DNA of 64,000 nt from NCBI RefSeq assembly GCF_014905175.1, contig NC_057788.1:30908154-30972153 (forward strand), read 5' to 3'. This DNA comes from Aphidius gifuensis. Lineage: Eukaryota > Arthropoda > Insecta > Hymenoptera > Braconidae. The notes beneath the pieces were generated by a model. That model was not told the origin of the DNA, did no database searches, and worked only from the letters and a program-made list of their open reading frames with translations. Below are positions 38,401 through 50,171 of the stretch, piece after piece (the stretch's first letter is position 1; every line of letters starts with the position of its first letter). Position numbers and translations under genes: made by a program.

Positions 38401-39600
38401 TAAATGAATTAAAAGTATACCAAAGACGTTCACCAGATGAGAAAAATATTTTGCTGAAAAAAAAAAAATTAATTATTAAATAGAAATGATGAAAAATCAA
38501 ATGATTTACTTATACAGTATATAATATGTTGACCCATATTTAATTTTCAACTTACTCTTTATAAATTTGAAGTTTTTTCATTTCAATTTTATCAGTAGGA
38601 TTAATAATGTATTTTTGTTGTGTTTTATCGAATGATTCATCTATAACTTTTATTGAATATGTATTGTCATTCTTTTCAATCCAATATATATTTCCTGGTG
38701 ATTTCGAATCCGATGCAATTGAAATTGCCTTGTCGAATATATGATCAACTTGATTAATTCTTTCAAACTTGTTATTTTCATCATAGTGTATTACATCAAG
38801 TATTATTTTGTTAATAGAAGCGTGATAATCTGCAAAATAAATAATTCGTTCTATTATAATATATCGTAAAAAAAAAAATAAAATAGAAATTTTTTAAATT
38901 AAATTATATATTACTGAATTCTTTTTTCAAAGCATAAATATTATTATTTGCACAATTTGAAGTAACTTTTTGCACGACGTCATAATTTTTAAAAGTTTTT
39001 GATTTATCTTCAATTGGATATTTAGATCGGTTCATATTGTTTGCAGAATATGTCAAAATTGTGTTGGCAGATATGACCGATAATAAAACTGTTGACTCAT
39101 CTGAAATATAAAAAAAAATTATTATTAATAATAATAAAATAATTATTCAGAATTTGTGTATAATAAAATTTTATTTTGTTTTTTTTTTTTTTATTATAAA
39201 CAAACGATAGAAAATTTTAAAAATTAATGTTTTATTAATATTTTAATTTCAACATTTGGGCTAAATATTAAATATAAAAAATAAACATGACAATTTTTTT
39301 ATATAAATTAAATTAATGAAAATGAAAAATGTGACTTACTTTGTTTTTTTGATAATGATGCCGGCATCGAGCTTCTTGCATTGGTGCAGCCAAACAGTCC
39401 AAAATATACCACAAAAATGGCTAATGAAATAATTGCTGAAATATTTATTTAAAAATAAACAATAATCAATTATATTTATTTTCACAAGCATTGCTTTATA
39501 CATAATAAATTGTTATTTAATTTCATTTTGATGTCATTTATTATAATACATAAATGGTAGTAATTTAAAAATAATAATAAGTATACTCACATAATCTCAT
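35430..39600 (-). CDS. Secreted protein with two tandem YWTD-like propeller modules
   Basis: Fourteen coding exons on the minus strand: 39591-39600, 39340-39435, 38915-39100, 38556-38829, 38275-38453, 38068-38203, 37883-37983, 37725-37801, then 36961-36997, 36259-36724, 35964-36142, 35746-35881, 35564-35661, 35430-35464; about 669 aa, all phases consistent. A signal peptide is clear (MRLSIISLAIFVVYFGLFGC). Module A (about 33-353) and module B (354-669) align throughout: ILDV/VLDV, IYWIEKN/IYWIVSN, LWYT, DKLYWTE/DKLCWVV, SSCP/STCP, TGTQEK/PATQEK. LxxD and YWT-like strands resemble LDL-receptor class B (YWTD) beta-propellers. One Cys near the start (NCANN/TCADK) and the final CP are shared. No EGF, LA or membrane segment is present, so it is not a receptor. 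Function unknown; a secreted haemolymph, salivary, ovarian or venom product is possible. Confidence 0.72.
37297..37678 (-). mobile_element. 5'-truncated LINE (non-LTR retrotransposon) 3' end
   Basis: On the minus strand, 37547-37678 reads as 43 codons and a stop, YSLYISGARLWNHLPTKLTS onward. The S-A-R-L-W-N-x-L-P ... SL..FK..L pattern is the well-known extreme C-terminus of reverse-transcriptase proteins of jockey/CR1-type LINEs. It is followed by about 220 bp of 3' UTR and a (TTTA)n / (AAAT)n tail at 37297-37322, as expected of a LINE 3' end. The copy breaks off on its 5' side near 37680. It sits in the intron between the two propeller modules, in the same orientation as the gene. Confidence 0.72.
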
Positions 39601-42375
39601 TTTGACCCAATGAAATTAACACTTTTCAAGCAATAACTTTGAGAGAAATAACTTATTTCAAATAATCGCAATTTAGTATAAACGAATCGATGTCCAACCA
39701 AGTAGTGACTTTCTTTCTACAAAATCTAACTATTTAAACGATTTTTTTATCAGTTTTTTGATAAATCACCTACGTCAATAGGCATTATCTGAACAATAAA
39801 GCCTAAATATTGGAAGAAAAAAATAAGTCATTAGAAATGAACAATGATGATAACAGCTAAAAAAAACTAAAAAAAAAAAACCACGTCAATAGACAAACAC
39901 ACAATAATTATAAACTGTGTAAAGTTAATGGCTATGACGCACGACCTCATTCTATAAATATATTTTTTTATTTTTTTGGGAATTTCCAAAATTTTTATAT
40001 TTCTTAAAATAATATTCTAGGAGCTGATAAAAGCTGATAATTTTGTTTTATGTGCGTCAGTGACAATATTGATAAACGAAACTACGCATATTAAACTCTG
40101 ATAATTTAGTTAAAAATAATTTTTTTTTCTCCTTATCTAGTGCGTCAGTAAAATATATAAATAAAAATAAAATTTTAGATAATAAATCATATAGGTAAAA
40201 TCATAATTTGCCCTTGTGTATAATTATAATTTTTATTTATTTAATGTCAATTTATTTCGCAAATTATATTACTAACCACATTCATTTCGAACGTCAAATA
40301 TGATTTACAAAGGATTTTATTTTATGTAATTTATCTAATTTTTTGTAATTAGGTCTGAACTGTTGACAAAATTTTATACTTGACCCAACTTGATGTTAAA
40401 TATAAATCTATAATATTAAAATCTTATTTGGGAAGAATCAGATGAGTCCAAGAAATTAATTTTTAAATTTATACTCAAATCAATTAAATAAACAATATTT
40501 TCATTTTTTTTTATTGTGTTTTATTTTATTTTTTTTTTGTATTTAAGCGATAGTTAAATAATAATCATACAAATTTTTCACATTTTAACATTTAATGAAA
40601 AAGAAAAATTATGCAAATTAATTTACAATTGCATTTAATTTTGTTTTTATTCATTTTGTCATTAAATAATTTGTACTTCGTCTTGGTACAATTCCTCGTT
40701 TGACAATTATTATTATTAATATGTATAACAAACTGAGGTAAATTGTTAGTCCAACGTCGACATTTATTTTTTAATTTATTAAACATTTTATTCTACTTGG
40801 GAACAATACCACCTGTAAAATTTATGAAATCTCACTTATCAATTATTTAAATCTATACACATTCATTTATTTTTTAAATAGTTGTTATTTTTTTAGGCCC
40901 CAGCGCAATACAAGAGAAATCATTTGACTTTATAATAAACAAAAAAATAAAATAACAGTAAAAGGAGTAAATCCTATTGCTATTTTTATTTATTATTTAA
41001 TTTATTTATAATTTATTAAATACTGGGAGGTAAATAATTAAATATCAAAGACAATGAATCTCTTGTTTGACTAGTATTTTAGTGTGCACTCATTTTAATA
41101 ATTGAAAAATCTACTTGCTGTGTTTGATGTGCCTGGGTATTTTCCAAATAATAAATTAACATTCTTATATCATTCGTAATATTATATTTATTTTTATTAT
41201 TATTAATAAATTACTCATAATTAAAATGGTAGGTTTTTTTTATCATTAGCTATTTAATATTTTTTATACTAAATTAATCTAATTTAATACAATTTTATTC
41301 GAAATATACAAAATGTGTAGAAAAAGGAAATTTTAATTCATCTTTTATCCTCACTATTTTTTTTTTCTGTATTTTATTATTTTATTTTTTTTTTTTTTCT
41401 ATTTTTTGTTACTCTTTATCATTCTTCATGTTCTCCCATTTATTTTTTGTTTATTTATATTAAATTTTTTTTTTTATAAATATATTTAAAAACAGATGAT
41501 TTGAATTTTTTTATTTTTATTTATTTTAAATTCAATTTTAATGACTGAATTTTTTTTTATAAAAAAAAACAAAAAACATTTAGTAGATTCAAGTATAGCT
41601 TTCACAATCCTTTGAAATTTTTTAAATTAATTTTCCATTCATTATTATTATTAATTTTTGTTATGAAATTTAGTATTTTTTTTTCTATTGAAATACAATT
41701 TATTGTTTAATTTTACAAGTTATTATTATTATTTATAGAATAATATGAAAATTGGTATGGAATCACTATTATTTTCTTGATTATTTTATAATTTTACAAG
41801 GTATGAATTGAATATGTTATTATTTAAACAAACCAAAGAAAAAAAAAAAGCTTGAAAATTCAATTTTTCCATTTTTACTTTTATCAGTTTATTTTTTATT
41901 TGGGAAGACATTAATCACACCTCCAACAACCTGGTAAAATGGAAAACAAAAAAAAAAAATCAGTTTTTTATGTACAAAATTGTTGGACCGAGATATATCA
42001 ATAAACATTTAGTTTTTTTATCAATTAGAAGTTGTTGTAATTTAAAAATTTGACAATTGATAATTCTAGGATTTTTCTGCTTAAAAGCTTTTTTCCCTCA
42101 GAATTTTACGATAATCAACATCAATAAAAATTGATCATACAAAAATTCATCAAGTGATTATTTATTATGATTTTTTTTTCTATTCCATCAATCGTTTTTT
42201 TGTTTTATTTATTAATTTTATTGATAAACAATAATTATTGCAATTAACAACGTACAAATATCATCACATTGTTATTCAGTTAATTTTTTATAAATTTAAC
42301 TTTAACATTTTTATTTAAATAAATCAGTTATCAATAATTTTATAAATGTTTATATTTTTTTTTATGATGAATTAC

Positions 42376-42437
42376 TTTATTTAAATGCAGTTTGGGTTAA
42401 GTCTTTTTTAAATTAATTTCTGATTATGTGATATTTA
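42376..42437 (-). repeat. Dispersed repeat, copy 2
   Basis: Second copy of the repeat at 34984-35050: shares TTTATTTAAATGCAG, TTGGG, TTAAGTCTTTTTT and TGATTATGTGA in the same order and orientation. Confidence 0.5.
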
Positions 42438-42777
42438 AAAAATTTCTCTACATTTTAAACTTTTTACACTTTCGTTTTTTTCATTATTTTTTCAAGACTA
42501 TCATTTTATGTTTACCTATAATTCCTATGTCACTCTTACAGTATAAATTTATCTTAAATTTAAACTCAAGTTAATAAAAAAAATAAATTATTTCGAAATT
42601 TATAATAATAAAAAATAATACACATAGATAAAAAAGAAAAAAAAAAAAAAAACCACACAAGTGTATTTATGATTTTAATAATAAAATAATAATAATAATA
42701 ATTTGCATGCTCATTAAATAATTATTAAAATGTTGTTTCCACCTGCCTGATCACCCAACGAAGGGTTAAATTACTGA

Positions 42778-42990
42778 TCGCGTGACTAATCCTACAATAT
42801 CTATCTAAGAAAAAAAAAAAATAAAAAATATAATTCAATACACTAATTTAATTCAACTTGAAAATGAAATATAAAATATAAATAATTTTTATTGAAAATA
42901 AATAAATGAAAAATAAATTCTTGTTGTTAGCTTGAAAGAAAAAAAAAAATAATTGAAATAACTTTTATTCCGTAATCATTAGTCACGCGA
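42778..42990. repeat. Inverted repeat, 13-bp perfect arms
   Basis: TCGCGTGACTAAT at 42778-42790 and its exact reverse complement at 42978-42990, about 190 bp apart. Both arms are GC-richer than their surroundings. Could be a small DNA-transposon remnant (MITE) or a paired regulatory site; flanking target duplication is not evident. Confidence 0.45.
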
Positions 42991-45002
42991 CACTTGTCTT
43001 TGTAAAAATTAAATGAAAATAAAATGATAAAGGTGCCGACTATGAGGTTTGACTTGAGCTTACTAATTATATTTGTATGTTGGCAAACTTGTTGTAACAT
43101 GATAATATATATATTTATTTATAAATTAGCAGGACTCATCTAATTAACGTCTTAAATATACCTCGTTATTATTATTGTTATAAATAATAATAATTATGTT
43201 TTTTTAAAAATTAAATAAGACTGTTTATTAGCAAATTGAGGGATCATTTACAGTAGGTAGGTTAAATATTAAATGTTATGTAAAAAAAAAAAAGCATAGC
43301 CACTTAGTTACAATGTGTAGATTTTATCGATAATAATTGCAACGAGATTTTCGCTGGCAACATCAATGCCAATGACCTCGTCAATTTTATCTTTGACCTC
43401 AATTAACACCGGAAAAATTAAACAAATATTTACGTTAAACAAAAAAAAACATTTAACAGTTTGAAAAATATTATCAATCAATTCATAAATAAATTATTTA
43501 AATAATTAAAATTAAGGAAAAAACATAAATTGTATTTCAAGTTCTTTTTTTTAAACAAGTAGGTGTGTATAACCTTTTTTTTTTTTTTTTTCTCTCAAAC
43601 TACATTTTTCACTTATTATTATTAATTATTATTAATTATATAGATTAATTTTTTTGTTTTTTTTTTTTTATTTTGTTTTTAGGGATATTTATATGTATGC
43701 CAAGTATTTTTTGCTGTTTTTTTTTTGTATTATTTTCAATTATCCCATGCGCCCTTATTTCTTTTTTTTTTTTTAAATGCTACTCAGTTCTGTTTGAAAC
43801 ATCAGGTCGGAACCTGCCGTTTTAATTATTTTTATTTTTTTCTTATTACTTTTTTTTTATTTTTTTTTTTTTTTCTTATCACATACTTTCCATACATGCT
43901 TAATTTTTTTTTGTTTTAAATTTTATTTTATTTGAAAAATTTTACTCAGTTTTTTTCATTAATCATTCGTGCTGTTTTAAAAAATGAATAAATATAATTT
44001 TTTTTTTTTTATAAATGAATGAGACTTGTACACAAAAAATGGTGGAAGATACCCTTACGCACATCTTATTTAAATTTTTTTTTTTTTGCTTATGTTTATC
44101 TTATGATTATTACTATTTTTTAAATTTAATTTTAAAAGTGGGTAGGAAAAATTTGAGGGCTGTATAATTGTATCGAAATTTTTTTTCGATCGAAATTATT
44201 TTATTTCGATTTTGAATATGTCAGATAAATTTAACTGCAAATTTATACGAGTTATTTATTAATCAGCAGTCATGTTTATTGATTTTTATTTATTTTTTTT
44301 TACTATTATTATTTAAATAATTGTGTATATTTATATGTATTATATTTATCAGCTTAAATTATGTGCAAGCTCTCTCAGTGACGTGTCATCCATAAAACAT
44401 GATGAATTATTTTTTTTATGATTTTTAAATTTTTAGTTAGTGAAAAATTTTTATAATCGTAAAAAGTTATTTTATTTTTTTATCTACGTTTAATAGATTA
44501 ATAGCCAAAAGTCAATTTTTTTTCAATGCAGATTTATTTATTTGTTTTTTTTTTTTTGACTCAACGATAGTTGGTCATTTTTATTACTTAAAAAATTCAA
44601 TTTTTATTCATTCGTTATAATAATTTTATATTTTAATAATTTTTAGCGATAAAAAGGTACTACAAGATCCGACTGAACTCTCTCTTTTTTTCTTTAAATA
44701 GTAACATGTTATTTAAATTATTGTTAATTTTCAACGCTTTACTATGTACACAGCTCTGTACCAGACAATTCACATTCATCAACTGTCATTCGAATGAAAA
44801 ACAATAAAGAAAAATTGTCTTTTCATCACATTTTTCATTATAATTAAATTGTTTTTTTTTTTCCATTTGTTTATAATAAATAACTTAACACAACTAGAAA
44901 TAAAAATTTGGTAGTTTTGCAATTGAAAATTAACAATAATTTCATTAAAAATAACATATTTTTTTTATTATTTTAAATTAAAAAATGCAATTTTTTGTAG
45001 AT

Positions 45003-45033
<31 letters not shown>

Positions 45034-45706
45034 TCCAACTTATTTATAAATTTTTAACACTTTATTATTAATTAGATTTTTTTTTACTTTTTTTTTTCTT
45101 AATTAGTCGTATACTGGTTATTCGCGAGATGTTATAAATAATATTTTTAAATTTTATAATATTTATTTAAAAATATTTTATATTTAAGACTTTTTTAAAT
45201 TTATCATGTACTTGACTTTTTATTATTTATTTTTTCAAAAATGGTTTTCGATAAAGGATTGTTTTGAAATAAAATGAGGATATTTAATTTATAAAAATCA
45301 CATACAATATTATCATGACAATAATAATAGGAAAACATTCAGTAAAAAAGTTTAGTGAAAAATGGCATATTAATATTTATTTTTAATTTTATTCAACAGT
45401 AAAATCGTCTGTTTAATTTCAAAACAATGCTTTATTTAGGCCCATATCATCTCGCGTTAAATTTTTTACAATCTTGGTTCAATTACTTAACAAAATAATT
45501 ACACTTAAATTCCATCACATAGACATTTTCATCTTATATTCAGTGTCAATTTTAGTGCGTTAGAAATTTTTCTTTTTTAATTAAATCAATTTATAATTGA
45601 TCAAGTTTAATAAACAATAAATGGAAAAAAAACGTTATCATACATTTTCGATGTTGTGTGTTATAAAAAAAGATAAAAAGAAATAATGTTTATTGAATTT
45701 TTTGAG

Positions 45707-45853
45707 GGCTCCTTCGTTGCAACGATTAAAATATATATTGAAAATGCAATCCGATTAATTAGAAGTGAATAATGATGCTTGGGATAGTAATGAATTTGAA
45801 TTTAATATTTTTAGCCTAGCTCAGTCTCTTGACATTCGTTTAACGAGGGAGCC
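45707..45853. repeat. Imperfect terminal inverted repeat, 147 bp element
   Basis: Arm 45707-45727 (GGCTCCTTCGTTGCAACGATT) minus one base pairs with 45834-45853, which reads GGCTCCCTCGTTAAACGAAT on the minus strand; about 17 of 20 positions agree. The size fits a MITE or a long hairpin. No clear target-site duplication seen. Confidence 0.4.
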
Positions 45854-47311
45854 ATGTCTCTTTCATATCAAATTTTTATTTTTATTTATTTTTTCTTGTC
45901 TATTGGTTTTTTTTTTATGACAAAGTCAAAGATGTAAACATCTAGTCTGGCGATAATATTTACATTACATTATAATTATACTGTATCATTCATACAAGTG
46001 CAATTGTATAAATTTTTTTTTAATTTTTTGTCATTTGCTTATAATTTTATAAGTGCAAAAATTTAATTTATTTTTTTTATCATCTAAAAAATTTAAATTC
46101 CATGATTTTCATAATGTAGATACTACATTTTTCTTTTTCTTTTTTGTTTTTATAAAATTTTTCAATGTCTAGAAAAAAAAATTTTTTTTTTGTTGATTTA
46201 TGTTTTTTAAAAAAAATATAAATTAGTTTATAACAATTAGCGAAATAAAGATAATTTGAGATAAATAAAAAAATGGAAAATGTAATTATTTTGTTGACAC
46301 ATAGTTTGAATTTGAAAAAAAAATTAATAGAAATATTATTTAGTTTATAAATAATAATAAAAATAAAATTTAGTTTTTTTTTTTAGAATATTCACAAAAT
46401 GTACTCGATATTTGGCACAGTTTAAATGAAAATTCAAAAGTAATTTTGTTTTTTTTTTTTTAAATAAATTAGAAAAATAAAGATAAATTAAAAACATTTT
46501 TTCGAAATAATTATTCTATTAATTGTTCTTTTTTTTTTAAATTTATTTCGATTCGAAATATGTGTCATCAAATATTAATCATAATTAAATTTTCCATTAA
46601 AAGAAAAAACGTTCAACCATTTAACAATGACACCAGAGACATAAATTTTCAATTTGTAGTCTATTTTTTCATTTTTTTTTTTTGTTTTTTTATCAATTTC
46701 CATTTTTACCATTTTTTTTTTGTATTATAATTTTTTTTTTTTTTTTTTTTGTAACAATCGTAAGAAATGTAGGGAAAAAGGAAAGAAAAAAAAATAAAAT
46801 GTAAATACATTATAATACATCTTATGTAATAATAATTAAAACTACAAATATAAATTGTTTGTGGGTAGATGTGTGCACGATCTCAAAACTATCACTCATT
46901 TTCGAAATCTTTGCGAGTTATTGTTTTTTTTTTCAATCTTTCAATGTACTTAATCTTAATATATATTTTCTTTGCACTCAAATTATATTCAATATTTGAG
47001 GAATCACTCTAGAAAAAAAAAAAAATAATAATAGTTTTTTAATGTAAAAAGAAGAAACAAAAAAAAAATATCTATAGCAATATTTACAATGAAAAAAATT
47101 CTTAATTAATTAATAATAACTGTAATATTGAAATTATGTTTTTTTTTTTTAATTTTTCTTGTTTTTTTATCTATTTATTTCTTACAGTGATTATTTATTA
47201 GTCAAAAATAAATATCAATTTGACTTTTGTTTTTTTTTTTCAACTAATAATTAATATTAATAATAAAAACAAGTAAAAATAAAAAAATTAAATTAAATTG
47301 TGTACTGGTTT

Positions 47312-47317
47312 TTTATT
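47312..47317 (-). terminator. Possible poly(A) signal of crp
   Basis: AATAAA on the minus strand about 140 nt after the crp stop codon; other A-rich matches exist nearby, so the choice is uncertain. Confidence 0.35.
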
Positions 47318-47456
47318 TATAAGTGCAAAAGTATAATAATAATATTTTTTTTTTATTCTACCTCTTAATTTTAATAGTATTTCTAAAAAAAAAAAATTAT
47401 TATTTTGACTGTATTTTTTTATTTCATAAATGATTAACTGGTAGATTAATAGATGA

Positions 47457-49382
47457 TCACGAATGTTTAACAACAATAACACCAGGTCGTTGTTGTGTTT
47501 GTTTATGCGTATGAAATTGAAGAAAATTATTAACTTCAGCATGAAGTAATCTTTTTGATGTTGTTGCTGATGTTGCTGATGGTTTATTTGTTAATGCCAA
47601 TGGTGTATCTTGTGATGGTTCATCACCAAGAAAATGATCACCTTCAAGATGACGTATTGCTTCGACAATTGTTTCTAAATTTTGTCTTGATGTATTTGCT
47701 AAATATAATCTTGTTGTTTGTGATGTACCATCGTCAATGGAACTTGCTGGTGATGGTAATCTAAATATAAATAAATAAATAAATAATAAATCAATAAAAT
47801 TCATATAAATAATTTAAAAATAAATTAAAGTAATAATCTATTTACCTTTCAACTTCAACTTTCGGCTCAGCTTTCATTGCTGCTTCAAGAACAGATGGTA
47901 ATCTTGGTGTTTCAATTGTTGGTGAAAATGATCTTGTGGGACTTGCTGCTATAAATTGTGCACCATTATTATTTTTATTATTAAATTCATTTGCTGATGC
48001 ATATGTTACAATTGTTGGTGTAAATGAATCATTTGTTAATGTTGTTGGTGGTGTTGTTGCAACAACAACAGTTGCTGTTGATGTTGTTTCTGATTGTTGT
48101 TCTTCTTCTTCTTCTTCAATAACAGTTGTATATAGCTGTTCAGCATTTGTAAATGTTAATATTTTTGGACTTGATGGATGTATGGTAATCATTTCATCTT
48201 TAATATCATCAATTAAATCACCACATTGTGGTGATAATACTGGTGATACATCAATACCTGGATCTGGACTTGATGTTTCAACTGTTTGTGTTGAACCAAC
48301 AGCTGGTATTGACATTACTGATACAACTTGAAGATTATTAACTGCTTCTTCTGTTTCTTGAGCCATTACATTGTCAGTATGTTCAATTACCTTAAATAAA
48401 AAATTAATTATATCAAATTATAGTTGCTTTTTTTTTGTTGAAAATAAAAATATTGTCACCTGCAATTTTTGACAATTCAAGAATGATAATTATATAGAGA
48501 ATTTGAAATAATTGAAATAATGATATTTACCTCGTGTGGTTGATAGGCAATAAGTTGATTGTCTCGGAATCTTTCTGGATAACGTTGTGTATGTATCGTT
48601 CGCATCTGCTTCTCCAGGTGCAATCTTTGATGACGTTCTTTTTCCAACTGTCTTTTTAAATCAACAATTTCACTGCTGGTACTTGTTGTACTACTATTAC
48701 TTACAACTGAATGATTTTCTGATGATACTGTGATGACTGACATTGGCTCAGGTGACATACTGCCAAGACCCTCATCACCACTTTCACTAATATGTATTGG
48801 TAGACTTACAACGACACCTAAAATACAAAAAAATTAAATATTTAAATTTAAATGTTATTAAAACAGAAAAAATAAAATAATTTCCTCTTTTTTTTATTTA
48901 CGACCCTTAAAATATTTTTCAAACTTATTTTACTAAATAAAAACACATACACAAATTGACTTTAACTTGTTTTTCGTTCTCTTCATACATATATTTATAT
49001 TATTATTTTTTTTTTTCTACCAATGGCACTTGAAATCGCGTGTGCAATTGTACAACCCCTTTGCAAAAAAAAAATAAATACATATATCCGCACTACATAA
49101 ATATTTTCTTTTTTTATAAATTATTATTATTACTATTACCCAAGAGTCAAAACATGCGTGCTTAAAAATTTCAAGCATAAGTTATAAAAATAATAATAAT
49201 TTATGTTCCAATTTTTATTTCTTTCAAGTACCTTGACTTTCAGTTTTACGTTTTTTGATCGGCACATCACCACCCTCATGTTGATTCACCAATCTTTTGA
49301 GCTGACAATTTTGTGAAAGAAGCTGAGTCTTTTCCTGTTCCAACTGATAAATATATTCTGCTGTTTGTTGAAGTATTGCTGC
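47457..49382 (-). CDS. crp: AP-4 / cropped bHLH-leucine zipper factor, last four coding exons (partial)
   Basis: Coding exons on the minus strand: 49232-49382, 48531-48817, 47846-48390, 47457-47760; about 428 aa ending in VKHS. The first starts in phase 0 with AAILQQTAEYIYQLEQEKTQ, matching the end of helix 2 and the first leucine zipper of TFAP4. Next come DEGLGSMSPEP, and the second zipper EIVDLKRQLEKERHQRLHLEKQM with YPERF, both AP-4 specific. Near the C-terminus NTSRQNLETIVEAIRHLEG matches the AP-4 SRQNLxTIVxAIxHxEG block. The Ser/Thr/Glu-rich middle is insect-specific. AP-4 dimers bind CAGCTG E-boxes; fly cropped controls growth and branching of tracheal terminal cells. The basic region and helix 1 exon was not found up to 64000, so it lies beyond the right edge. 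Confidence 0.92.
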
Positions 49383-50092
49383 CTGTAATCACAACGAAAA
49401 AAAAAAAAAAACAATAAGTATGACAATTCATGTGAGATGCTGAAGTAAACAGAGCTTATTCAGCACATAAAAAATAAAAAAAAATAAAACTAGTATATAC
49501 AAGTAGAGAATAAAAATAGGGAAAAGAAAATTACGCAAAAAAAAGGGATGATGAGTGTGTGGTTACATGGAGGGTAGAAAAAAAAAGAGAGAAGGGAAAA
49601 AAAAAAAAATGAGAGAAAAAAAATCTGCACATCTGGCAAAATAAATTGAAAGACATTGGTTCTTTTCCTGTTTACCAAGTTCAACTTATAACGGGGTTAA
49701 TGTTATGTTAAGTTTACCCCCACTGGTCAATATTCAGCATCACCATATACTTATAATAATGTAGGTAAAATAAATATTATATACATGTGTATATTGGAAT
49801 AAAAAAAAAATACAGCAGGTGTTGTTGAGGAATATTAAAATTACACAATATGGAATCAGGTGTCGTGCGTAGTAGTAGTACTACGTAGTAAACAAAAATG
49901 ACCTCGATGGGCTTTTTTTTTTTTTTATATTTATTTTATTCCATGTTGTAACGAAAGAACAAAAGGGCTAATTGATGATGGTGGTGAGGGTCGACGAGTA
50001 AAAAAATATATATAAGAAAAAAATGAAAGGAAGGAAGGAAAGAGTAAAAAAAATAAAAAAGGGATGTAAAGATGTTTGGCCTCTACGATTTG

Positions 50093-50171
50093 CACCTGCT
50101 GGTGAGTCTTCTTTTGCCACCACTAAAGACAGGACAGGTGGTCAATGAACGTGCAGATGTTGTATCACGTG
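50093..50171. promoter_or_regulatory. E-box cluster inside crp intron
   Basis: Four E-boxes within 79 bp: CACCTG 50093-50098, CAGGTG 50135-50140, CAGATG 50154-50159, CACGTG 50166-50171. The block is also GC-richer than its surroundings. It could be an enhancer bound by bHLH factors. Confidence 0.4.

Larger units (their letters stand above)
39601..47456. other. Gene-poor 7.9 kb between propeller gene and crp
   Basis: Extremely AT-rich with many T runs (for example 45001-45024 and 46731-46750). Upstream of the propeller gene (39.6-40.2 kb) it should contain that gene's promoter; three GTGCGTCA-type motifs lie at 39935-39942 (minus), 40052 and 40140. Two inverted repeats and one dispersed repeat are listed separately. 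The right end is the crp 3' UTR. No coding gene recognised. Confidence 0.55.

Noticed and set aside
47936..48331. 131-codon plus-strand open frame
   Set aside because: Antisense to the large crp exon; the Val/Ser-rich sequence is the complement of Thr/Ala/Glu codons.
49879..49890. 12-bp perfect palindrome TACTACGTAGTA
   Set aside because: Isolated short palindrome next to an AGT repeat; likely chance or microsatellite-related.
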